Shown in pieces: positions 1-5,232 of a stretch of DNA of 18,337 bases. The notes under the pieces are model-generated. The model saw only the letters and a program-made list of their open reading frames with translations, made no database searches and was not told the origin of the DNA. Each line of letters starts with the position of its first letter. The stretch's first letter is position 1. The position numbers and the translations under genes were made by a program. The stretch is taken from contig JAFGJF010000132.1 in assembly GCA_016929205.1 (NCBI GenBank), positions 1 through 18,337 on the forward strand. Direction: 5' to 3'. Origin of the DNA: Anaerolineae bacterium. Its GTDB lineage: Bacteria > Chloroflexota > Anaerolineae > JAFGEY01.

Positions 1-97
1 ATTTTGCAGGCCATGCCTGCCCAAACCTGGCATAGGAGTTTCGCTTATTTTGGCCATTTCGTGGTCTTGACATTGGGGGGCACCTTAGAGGATTCAA

Positions 98-130
98 GTT
101 GCAGGCGTGCAAATTCTGCACGCCTGCAAC
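98..130. repeat. Perfect 14-bp inverted repeat (hairpin)
   Basis: Arms at 98-111 (GTTGCAGGCGTGCA) and 117-130 are exact reverse complements around a 5-nt loop. The hairpin lies 32-64 bp beyond the stop of the coiled-coil protein gene, so it could end that minus-strand transcript. No T-run follows on either strand, so a Rho-independent terminator is not certain. A smaller GCAGGC/GCCTGC inverted repeat sits at 6-20. Confidence 0.55.
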
Positions 131-161
131 GGCAAATTTGCTCGATAATTCGTGGCTTCGT

Positions 162-728
162 TTACTTGACGCGCTCTTCTAGTCGTTGTACCTCTTGGTT
201 AATCAATTCTATAAGATGACCTGTCTTCGCTTGTGCATCTTTCAAACCCTCCACTGTCAAGCTGACGAAACTGTTCAGTTTATCATTGTAGCCTGGTACA
301 TCCTGGCGTGGCGCAAGCCAGGACTCCACGATCCACCCCATTGCTTGTCTCGCACCGGCTAGAGCTCCATAGTAATGTGTGAGGGATTTCAGAAGCTCAG
401 GATTTGCTATAAGTCCTGGCAACTCCCCACTGGTCCGCACTATGTCCCAAAGCAAAGTTTCAATTCTGAATACCCGTCCCCATCCGGTTTCTATCAGCGC
501 TTTGATCGAGGGCTGCAAACTTGGGGCCAGTGATTGGATCTCGTTCTTCAAAAGCTTAAGGTAGTGTAGAGATCTCTCTGCCTTGGCTTTTTCGTCGTTC
601 TTTCGCTGCAACTGCTGTTCACGATTGCTTAGCCTGGAACTGGCTAACCAACCAAGGAATGCGCCAATAAAGACGCCAATCGAATCCGAAAGAAAACTGG
701 GCAAAAAATTATTCCAAAACTCTTCCAC
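162..728 (-). CDS. Hypothetical membrane-anchored coiled-coil protein
   Basis: I do not recognise a named family. The start is a GTG at 726-728, because an excellent ribosome site (GGAGGTGA at 733-740) sits 4 nt before it; the longer reading from a TTG would run through that site. The 188-aa product opens with one hydrophobic segment (about residues 8-29, glycine/phenylalanine rich). A charged, heptad-like helix follows (about 30-60, rich in Gln, Arg, Lys, Glu), and the rest is mostly helical with a C-terminal amphipathic stretch. This fits a protein anchored in the inner membrane with a cytoplasmic helical body. It lies 177 bp downstream of the restriction-modification gene on the same strand and shares its lower GC content. 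A defence-accessory role is possible but rests on position alone. Confidence 0.75.
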   Translation of the reverse strand: MEEFWNNFLPSFLSDSIGVFIGAFLGWLASSRLSNREQQLQRKNDEKAKAERSLHYLKLLKNEIQSLAPSLQPSIKALIETGWGRVFRIETLLWDIVRTSGELPGLIANPELLKSLTHYYGALAGARQAMGWIVESWLAPRQDVPGYNDKLNSFVSLTVEGLKDAQAKTGHLIELINQEVQRLEERVK

Positions 729-905
729 TGTGTCACCTCCCAAAACGATCGTTTGAGTTCTGACTAGATGAAAGAAGTAGACCTGATCGAGAGCGAAGCT
801 GGCAGCGAAAGTCTGCCTCGTCGGATTACAAATCTGTGATTGACGGAGATGCCTTTAGCGTTGTCAAATCGTATATTCCAGAAAACACGCCTTCGAACAC
901 TTGCA

Positions 906-3686
906 TTAGCCTTGCACTCGCTCCAAATTTAACGCCAACAATCGCTCCAGGATTTCATCATCACTGATGTCGTGCGGCCAGCCATAGGCATCCAGTACAG
1001 CCTCGTCGAGTTTGCGATGAGCCAAGTCGAGCCAGGTGGGGCGCTGGTTGTATAGATTGGTAAGGGTACGTTTCTTGAGTTCTTTTTCGGTTGCACCCTC
1101 TGGATTGAGCCAGCGAGCGCGCTTTTCTACTAATTCTCGTGCAACCTGAGCGATGGCTTGAACACGAGGATTGTCGGTTGGTTCCTGACCAGGTGGCCAA
1201 GGAAAAGGGAAGGTCTCGAAGGTCGTAGTAGGGGTATATCGAAATCCACTTGTAGCATCCCGCAATTGTGTTCCTGTATTTCGCGCCCATAGTTCATGAA
1301 TCTTGGACTGCAGAACGCCGAGAAAATAGTGATCTCCTCGCGCAACAACTATCAAAGCATCGTCAGGCAAGTATTCTGAACAGAAGAAGCAGAAGATCCT
1401 GTGTTTGGAAACTCTCGGTGTAACGATATACTGACTGAATTGTGAGACTGCGCTACGCATCGCGGGTCGTGTTTCGCCAAACAACCACCATCTGTCGCGC
1501 CTTTGTTTCCTCCTGTTTTTGTCTCTCTCTGGTTTCACATATCTCAGTACGTGTTCGAAGGGTTGTTCGTACTCGGATGCCTCATCCATCGACAAGCCGT
1601 AAAAATCGATCATCCAGCGATCCTCCGACCGACCAAGAAGATCTTTTGCATTTATGATCCGCTTAACTACATCCGAATTCGGCCTGCCGTTTGGATTACC
1701 CAGGACTCCAAGTAACTGAGATGCTTGACTCTCCGGTATGTCGAAACTGCCCGCCTTCTCAACCCCTTTAAAAGTCAAGCCTACGTTTTCTTGCAGTACC
1801 TTAGCAGTCGTAACATCAGCGTTAGAAGTCAGATCCGGATTTATTCTGTTTACTACCCTACCGTCTAGTACCTTCCCTTGCTCACTACCATCATCAAAAC
1901 AGACAATAGACACCTGCACCATTGCTCCATCTAGAATCCACCTCCGATCACTCCAAGCCATAAAGATTTCATTGGATTCTTTGATTCGCTCAAGAACGGT
2001 TCTATTAGCACCTCCACGTATACCCTGAGTTGCTAGAAGCCCTACACGTTTTGTGACTCTATCTTTAACTAGGGCGCGAGCTTTCTCAAACCAGTAGCAC
2101 ACCAGATCACATGCTGGCAAACGGTCACCATACAACTTGAACAAATCTTCAACGTACTCGTCACCAAGCTCTGAACGGAGCTTGAAGCTGCCCAAAAACG
2201 GTGGGTTGCCAATGATAACATCTGCCGTTGGCCACTCCGGTTCAACAGCATTGCCCTCTTCGTCATAGGCGAGAATAGCATCCATGTGCAAAATATTCTT
2301 CAGCGGCTTCAGTATCGGCTCGCTAGGGACACCAAAGCCGTTGTCGTGCAGCCACTGGATGTAGCCGATCCAGATGGTAGCCTGTGCTAACTCATGCGCA
2401 TACTCGTTGATCTCGATACCATGCAACTGCTCCGGCGAGACGCTGGGAAAGAATCGACTCACGCCAAGACTGCCGGCAAAAGAGACGACTTCTTTTTCGA
2501 GGTCGAGCATAAGTTTGAGGGCAATGTACAAAAAGTTGGCGCTGCCGCAGGCGGCATCCAGCACCTGCACCTGGGCGATCTCGTGGGCAAAACCCATCAA
2601 CAGATTGGTCAGATCGCGCTGGCGATTGTTGCGCGTGCGCGTCGTCTTGGCCTCGTCACGACGGCGAGCCAGGTCCATCGCTTCGACTTTGACCTCTTCC
2701 CATCGCCGGCGCAGCGGCGCCATCAACACCGGCTCGACGATCAACAGGATATCATCTCTGCCGGTATAGTGCGCGCCCAACTGCGCGCGCTTGGACGGGT
2801 CGAGGCTACGCTGGAAGAGCGTACCAAAGATCGACGGTTCGATGTTGGACCAGTCGAGGGTACAGACATTGGCCAGGATGTCGAGGCTGGCGCTGTCCAG
2901 GTCAATGACCAGATCACTGTCAAACAGCATACCGTCAAAATGGCGGATCTGGTGAAAGCCGAACCAGCCCCCGGTGGCCATCGTCTGGAAGAGCTGCTTG
3001 ATCTGGGCAGAAAACGCCTTGGTGTCGCGACGGGTATGTTGGATGAGCTGTGTAAAGAGGTCTTTGGGCAACAGGCCGATGTCCTCGGCAAACAGGCAAA
3101 AGAGCAGACGAATCAAAAAGTGGGCAGCTTCTTGCGGATCGGCTCCATAGCGGCGTATCAGATCGGCGATCCTGGCAAACTGGGAAGCGATCTCTTGGGT
3201 GACCTGCTCGGTGGTCTGCGGAGCGCGAAAGGTTTCGGGTTCATAAAAGATGGCCCGGAGTTGGTCAACATTTTTCGGATCTAGCAGGTCATCCAGCGTG
3301 ATGCACACGGTTCGCTTGACGGTATTGGTAAAGTTCGTGTGGATGACGATCTGGTCCATATCCGAGACAACGAGCAAGGGCGGGTTGAGCAAGGACTCGC
3401 GATATTGGAGCAGCTGCTGGTAGGCCTGATCCAGGTCGGCGTGTTTGCCCTTGTATTCCCAGGCAAAGTAGCCTTTCTTCCAGACATCGGCCCAACCCTG
3501 GCCGCCCGTTTGCTTGGTAGCGCCGGCTTCGAAGGCAAAGGTTTTGCCGGTGGGATCAAAGTCGGCGGGCGTGGGGTGATCGACCAGGTAACAGATATCG
3601 ATAAAGTGCTCCTGGGAGGCGGAGCGTTCTTTGAGTTCGGTCTTGCTCCATTTGCGCACAAAGTCTTGTGGTGTGATCGTGGGCAT
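906..3686 (-). CDS. MmeI-like Type IIL restriction-modification enzyme
   Basis: This 926-aa single polypeptide combines DNA cleavage, adenine methylation and target recognition; MmeI itself is about 920 aa. An N-terminal PD-(D/E)xK nuclease is seen as D67-x9-E77-Y-K79, the same spacing as in MmeI. A helical spacer (about 160-370) follows. The N6-adenine methyltransferase then shows the SAM-binding motif DAACGSANFL (377-386) and the catalytic NPPF (494-497). The target-recognition domain occupies roughly 620-830, ending in the family-typical SGFRYTPT...ETFPFPWPP, then a C-terminal helical tail. The second Gly of the usual ACGSGNF is Ala here, a mild variant. The start ATG has AAGGA about 7 nt upstream. 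Such enzymes protect host DNA by modifying one strand and cut at a distance from their site. The target-recognition half is AT-richer than the front half. The product assignment is strong; whether it is active is not shown. Confidence 0.9.
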   Translation of the reverse strand: MPTITPQDFVRKWSKTELKERSASQEHFIDICYLVDHPTPADFDPTGKTFAFEAGATKQTGGQGWADVWKKGYFAWEYKGKHADLDQAYQQLLQYRESLLNPPLLVVSDMDQIVIHTNFTNTVKRTVCITLDDLLDPKNVDQLRAIFYEPETFRAPQTTEQVTQEIASQFARIADLIRRYGADPQEAAHFLIRLLFCLFAEDIGLLPKDLFTQLIQHTRRDTKAFSAQIKQLFQTMATGGWFGFHQIRHFDGMLFDSDLVIDLDSASLDILANVCTLDWSNIEPSIFGTLFQRSLDPSKRAQLGAHYTGRDDILLIVEPVLMAPLRRRWEEVKVEAMDLARRRDEAKTTRTRNNRQRDLTNLLMGFAHEIAQVQVLDAACGSANFLYIALKLMLDLEKEVVSFAGSLGVSRFFPSVSPEQLHGIEINEYAHELAQATIWIGYIQWLHDNGFGVPSEPILKPLKNILHMDAILAYDEEGNAVEPEWPTADVIIGNPPFLGSFKLRSELGDEYVEDLFKLYGDRLPACDLVCYWFEKARALVKDRVTKRVGLLATQGIRGGANRTVLERIKESNEIFMAWSDRRWILDGAMVQVSIVCFDDGSEQGKVLDGRVVNRINPDLTSNADVTTAKVLQENVGLTFKGVEKAGSFDIPESQASQLLGVLGNPNGRPNSDVVKRIINAKDLLGRSEDRWMIDFYGLSMDEASEYEQPFEHVLRYVKPERDKNRRKQRRDRWWLFGETRPAMRSAVSQFSQYIVTPRVSKHRIFCFFCSEYLPDDALIVVARGDHYFLGVLQSKIHELWARNTGTQLRDATSGFRYTPTTTFETFPFPWPPGQEPTDNPRVQAIAQVARELVEKRARWLNPEGATEKELKKRTLTNLYNQRPTWLDLAHRKLDEAVLDAYGWPHDISDDEILERLLALNLERVQG

Positions 3687-3726
3687 AGATCGTCCTTTTT
3701 GAAGGTGTCAGCTCAAAGCTATCGAA

Positions 3727-3755
3727 CTTGTACTTGCTCGGATTGAGAGTGTCAG
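3727..3755 (-). promoter_or_regulatory. Possible promoter of the restriction-modification gene
   Basis: On the minus strand CTGACA (3750-3755) and TACAAG (3727-3732) are spaced by 17 bp, about 40 bp before the methylase start. The match is moderate, and the -35 box lies inside the left 22-bp inverted-repeat arm. Confidence 0.35.
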
Positions 3756-4079
3756 CCAACTGCACTACTTCCGGAGTGTTTAGAAGCTACAGCAGACTTT
3801 GACAGATATCAACCCGCAACGAATGAGCGACGAGAGCTTGGGTCTGATTACCTGCACCTATGAATGATCATCTAACTTTGCTGAACTGGGTACCTTTACA
3901 CTTTGGGCACGGAGGCAGTACATCGGTGTTATCATCTAGCTTTACTGTTTGTCCACATCCAGTGCAGCGATATGTGCCTTTTCCTGGCTTTTCACCTGTT
4001 TTTGGCATGTTTTCACACCTTTCTAGTACTCCCAATACTAGCCGCTCCATACCTAACTGCAGTTGACTGACACTCTCAA
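3743..4079. repeat. 22-bp inverted repeats flanking the zinc-ribbon gene
   Basis: The left arm 3743-3764 begins TTGAGAGTGTCAG and continues CCAACTGCA. The right arm 4058-4079 is its reverse complement with a single mismatch. The arms bracket a 337-bp segment holding only the 46-aa zinc-ribbon gene. No obvious target-site duplication is visible immediately outside. It could be a small non-autonomous mobile cassette, a pair of operators, or a remnant. Confidence 0.6.
3868..4008 (-). CDS. Small zinc-ribbon protein (46 aa)
   Basis: The ATG at 4006-4008 is preceded by AAAGGTG about 9 nt upstream, and the product has one compact rubredoxin-like knuckle pair. C15-x2-C18 lies in a GTYRCTGCGQ context and C34-x2-C37 in LPPCPKCKGTQF. 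The pattern G-x-Y-x-C-x-x-C-G ... L-P-P-C-P-x-C resembles zinc-ribbon domains found alone or at protein ends, where one Zn is bound by four cysteines. The reading frame is open further upstream (to 4131), but that extension lacks domain features and has no good ribosome site. The gene lies 181 bp upstream of the restriction-modification gene on the same strand, between inverted repeats. Its cellular role is unknown. Confidence 0.7.
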   Translation of the reverse strand: MPKTGEKPGKGTYRCTGCGQTVKLDDNTDVLPPCPKCKGTQFSKVR

Positions 4080-4145
4080 CCCAAGAGGCGAGCCAGGTCT
4101 TGGCAAAAGAACTAGGACAGATGAAGCCCAAGCCATGACAACAAA

Positions 4146-4163
4146 AACCCGGCGCGCCGGGTT
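4146..4163 (-). terminator. Palindromic hairpin terminator
   Basis: AACCCGGCGCGCCGGGTT is an exact 18-bp palindrome (7-bp stem, CGCG loop). Read on the minus strand it runs directly into TTTTTGTTGT, the form of a Rho-independent terminator. The nearest minus-strand promoter upstream is at 4279-4307. Confidence 0.65.
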
Positions 4164-4191
4164 GACGGCGGACGGGTGAGTATGATAGAAT
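4162..4191 (+). promoter_or_regulatory. Possible plus-strand promoter
   Basis: TTGACG (4162-4167) and TAGAAT (4186-4191) are separated by 18 bp, predicting a start near 4198. No protein-coding gene follows on this strand; a hairpin ends about 55 nt downstream. Confidence 0.4.
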
Positions 4192-4197
4192 AGGCTC

Positions 4198-4262
4198 ACT
4201 GTGGGCGTCGTCATCGCCCCGGTCCAGCCTCGGGTTTGGCGAAACCGCGAGGCTTTATTTGT
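4198..4262 (+). ncRNA. Candidate small RNA, plus strand
   Basis: From the promoter at 4162-4191 a short transcript could fold into GGGCG/CGCCC (4203-4219) and a strong second stem (4226-4254), then reach TTATTTGTG. It has no reading frame and no recognised family. It is antisense to the minus-strand candidate. Confidence 0.3.
4226..4254 (+). terminator. Strong stem-loop, terminator-like on plus strand
   Basis: AGCCTCG-GGTTT (4226-4237) pairs with AAACC (4242-4246) and CGAGGCT (4248-4254) around a GGCG loop, with one bulged G. On the plus strand TTATTTGTG follows directly, an imperfect U-tract. Confidence 0.45.
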
Positions 4263-4278
4263 GATCGTTTATGGTTCT

Positions 4279-4307
4279 AGAATAACACAAAGCGTTCAAA
4301 CTGTCAA
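4279..4307 (-). promoter_or_regulatory. Minus-strand promoter of a non-coding stretch
   Basis: TTGACA (4302-4307) is a perfect -35 box; TATTCT (4279-4284) lies 17 bp downstream. No gene begins downstream until past the palindromic terminator at 4146-4163. Confidence 0.5.
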
Positions 4308-4356
4308 AACGCGACGTCGTTCGTATCCCTTGGTACCCAGACGTGTTCTCGCATAT

Positions 4357-4374
4357 AGGGAAACGTGTTTCCCT
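4357..4374. repeat. Operator-like palindrome
   Basis: AGGGAAAC and GTTTCCCT are perfect 8-bp arms around GT. It lies in the gap between the zinc-protein gene and the minus-strand promoter at 4279-4307, about 50 bp upstream of that promoter, so it could bind a dimeric regulator. Confidence 0.35.
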
Positions 4375-4383
4375 CCTTTGATG

Positions 4384-4413
4384 TGCCCAGACCGCATCGC
4401 GGCGGTCCGGGCA
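4384..4413. terminator. Hairpin after the Sm-like operon
   Basis: TGCCC-A-GACCGC (4384-4395) pairs with GCGGTC-C-GGGCA (4402-4413), one mismatch in a 12-bp stem, 6-nt loop. It starts 7 nt beyond the stop codon of the minus-strand operon. The T-rich flank (CTATTGTTATTTCT) is on the plus strand side, so its minus-strand terminator role is likely only by position. Confidence 0.45.
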
Positions 4414-4419
4414 CTATTG

Positions 4420-4626
4420 TTATTTCTCGTCGTCGAATGCGCCATCGTTCCATTGCACTCTGCAAAAAGGACACAAATCGCCATGCGGCGTATCCGTTGC
4501 CCACTTTAGGAATGTCGCAACCCTTTTGGCATCATCCATTGATCGTGCCGTCCGGATGCTATCGTGCCGGATGCATTTGTCGCAGGTAAGCACGTAGGCG
4601 TTCTCGCCGCCGTCCCGCTCGATCAC
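4420..4626 (-). CDS. Small CxxC...CxxC protein coupled to the Sm-like gene
   Basis: A 68-aa product with two cysteine pairs, C15-DK-C18 and C52-PF-C55, separated by a predicted helix rich in Ala, Arg and Lys; this looks like a four-cysteine zinc site. No named family is recognised. The start is a GTG at 4624-4626 whose last two bases form part of the TGA stop of the upstream gene (GTGA overlap), with GGGGA 8 nt before it. Translation is therefore probably coupled to the Hfq/Sm-like protein, hinting at a joint function, perhaps in RNA binding; that link is inference. Several other short frames overlap this region, but none shows a motif and ribosome site together. Confidence 0.65.
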   Translation of the reverse strand: MIERDGGENAYVLTCDKCIRHDSIRTARSMDDAKRVATFLKWATDTPHGDLCPFCRVQWNDGAFDDEK

Positions 4627-4880
4627 GGATTCGTCCCCGGATCGCTGTTCTGGTTGCCTTCATCGTCCTTGACCGGATGCACGTACTTGATCGCCCCCTT
4701 GGCGATCATCACCTCCGGCCCCTTGCTCGGTTTGATAAAGACCTCGTAGGTATCCACGCCGCTCAACACCCCGGTCAGTGCCTTCCCATCCATGAAAGCG
4801 ACCTTGACGGGCGTTCCTTCCAACCTCGCCAGGTACGTCGCCTGGCTCGTTCCCCAGTTCCGCTTTGGTTGTTCTGCCAC
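4623..4880 (-). CDS. Hfq/Sm-like RNA-binding protein
   Basis: The 85-aa product aligns by eye to the Hfq Sm fold. The N-terminal helix is SQATYLARLEGTPVKV (12-27). Sm1 runs about 22-50 (VAFMDGKALTGVLSGVDTYEVFIK) and contains the DG turn and a conserved Asp (D43). Sm2 is VMIAKGAIKYVHP (57-69), matching the Hfq pattern YKHAISTVVP. The Hfq KH pair is only half kept (K61, then G62 instead of His), and the C-terminal tail is short and acidic/polar. Hfq proteins form hexameric rings that bind small RNAs and A/U-rich mRNA. The start is GTG at 4878-4880, preceded by AAAGGGGAG; a longer reading to 5021 would cross the promoter. It is translationally coupled to the downstream zinc-site protein. The Sm fold is likely; true Hfq function is not proven. 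Confidence 0.65.
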   Translation of the reverse strand: MAEQPKRNWGTSQATYLARLEGTPVKVAFMDGKALTGVLSGVDTYEVFIKPSKGPEVMIAKGAIKYVHPVKDDEGNQNSDPGTNP

Positions 4881-4911
4881 GATTCTCCCCTTTCTCTGCA
4901 TTGTTCCACCC

Positions 4912-4939
4912 ATTGTACCACACCTGGGCCAAATGCAAA
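4912..4939 (-). promoter_or_regulatory. Promoter of the Sm-like operon
   Basis: An extended -10 box (TGGTACAAT; core 4912-4917) lies 16 bp after TTTGCA (4934-4939). The predicted start leaves a leader of about 25 nt that holds the ribosome site for the GTG at 4880, which supports that start. Confidence 0.5.
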
Positions 4940-4969
4940 ACCCCGCCGGCTGCCCAGACCCGCGGGGTT
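4939..4969 (-). terminator. Hairpin with T-run ahead of the Sm-like operon
   Basis: AACCCCGC (4939-4946) pairs with GCGGGGTT (4962-4969); on the minus strand the stem is followed by TTGCATTT. It sits between the tRNA terminator and the Sm-like promoter and may be a second stop for tRNA read-through. Confidence 0.45.
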
Positions 4970-5025
4970 CAAATTCGATTTCTCGGAATGCCTCGCCCCT
5001 ACAAATGAACCCTCCCAGCATAACA

Positions 5026-5084
5026 AAAAAAAGCGACCGATGTCCGTCTATGATTGATAGACAAACAATAGTCGCTTTTTTGTG
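5026..5084 (-). terminator. Terminator of tRNA-Lys (nested hairpin)
   Basis: Outer arms are AAAAAAGCGAC and GTCGCTTTTTT; inside them GTCTAT/ATAGAC forms a second stem. On the minus strand the outer stem ends in a run of eight T. Located 23 bp after the tRNA 3' end. The symmetric A/T tracts would let it act in both directions. Confidence 0.75.
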
Positions 5085-5106
5085 CGATCGACTCCGATCG
5101 TGACAG

Positions 5107-5179
5107 TGAACCGCACAGGACTCGAACCTGTAACCCGTTGATTAAGAGTCAACTGCTCTGCCAGTTGAGCTAGCGGTCC
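5107..5179 (-). tRNA. tRNA-Lys (anticodon CTT)
   Basis: A full cloverleaf is readable: acceptor GGACCGC with GCGGTTC (one G-U), D arm GCTC/GAGC, anticodon stem GTTGA/TCAAC with loop CTCTTAA (anticodon CTT), and T arm ACAGG/CCTGT with TTCGAGT loop. It is 73 nt including the discriminator A; CCA is not encoded, so it must be added after transcription. It has its own promoter and terminator. Confidence 0.95.
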
Positions 5180-5193
5180 AAATAACAGGCAAG

Positions 5194-5221
5194 ATTATAC
5201 TTTGTTTTGCCGATTTGTCAA
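5194..5221 (-). promoter_or_regulatory. Promoter of tRNA-Lys
   Basis: Perfect TTGACA (5216-5221) and TATAAT (5194-5199) boxes with a 16-bp spacer on the minus strand, predicting a start about 8 nt before the tRNA. It lies between the tRNA and the end of the large YfhO-flippase gene. Confidence 0.85.
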
Positions 5222-5232
5222 ATGAGCGCATC

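Larger units (their letters stand above)
4138..4272 (-). ncRNA. Candidate small RNA, minus strand
   Basis: A promoter-terminator pair with no convincing reading frame between: TTGACA/TATTCT at 4279-4307 predicts a start near 4272, and a palindromic hairpin with a T-run ends near 4138. The roughly 135-nt transcript would carry an internal stem-loop at 4226-4254. I recognise no known RNA family. It overlaps the plus-strand candidate, so only one may be real. Confidence 0.3.

Noticed and set aside
801..817. GGCAG/CTGCC hairpin in the gap after the restriction-modification gene
   Set aside because: Only 5 bp of stem and no T-run, so it is too weak to call a terminator.
4304..4504. Short minus-strand frames near AAAGGAGG at about 4373-4380
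   Set aside because: The strong ribosome-like site has no start codon at suitable distance, and the frames overlap the zinc-protein gene in other registers.
4965..5012. GGGTTCA/TGAACCC inverted repeat around GCCTCGCCCCTAC
   Set aside because: Resembles dispersed intergenic repeat debris; arms are only 7 bp and it cannot be classified without genome-wide comparison.
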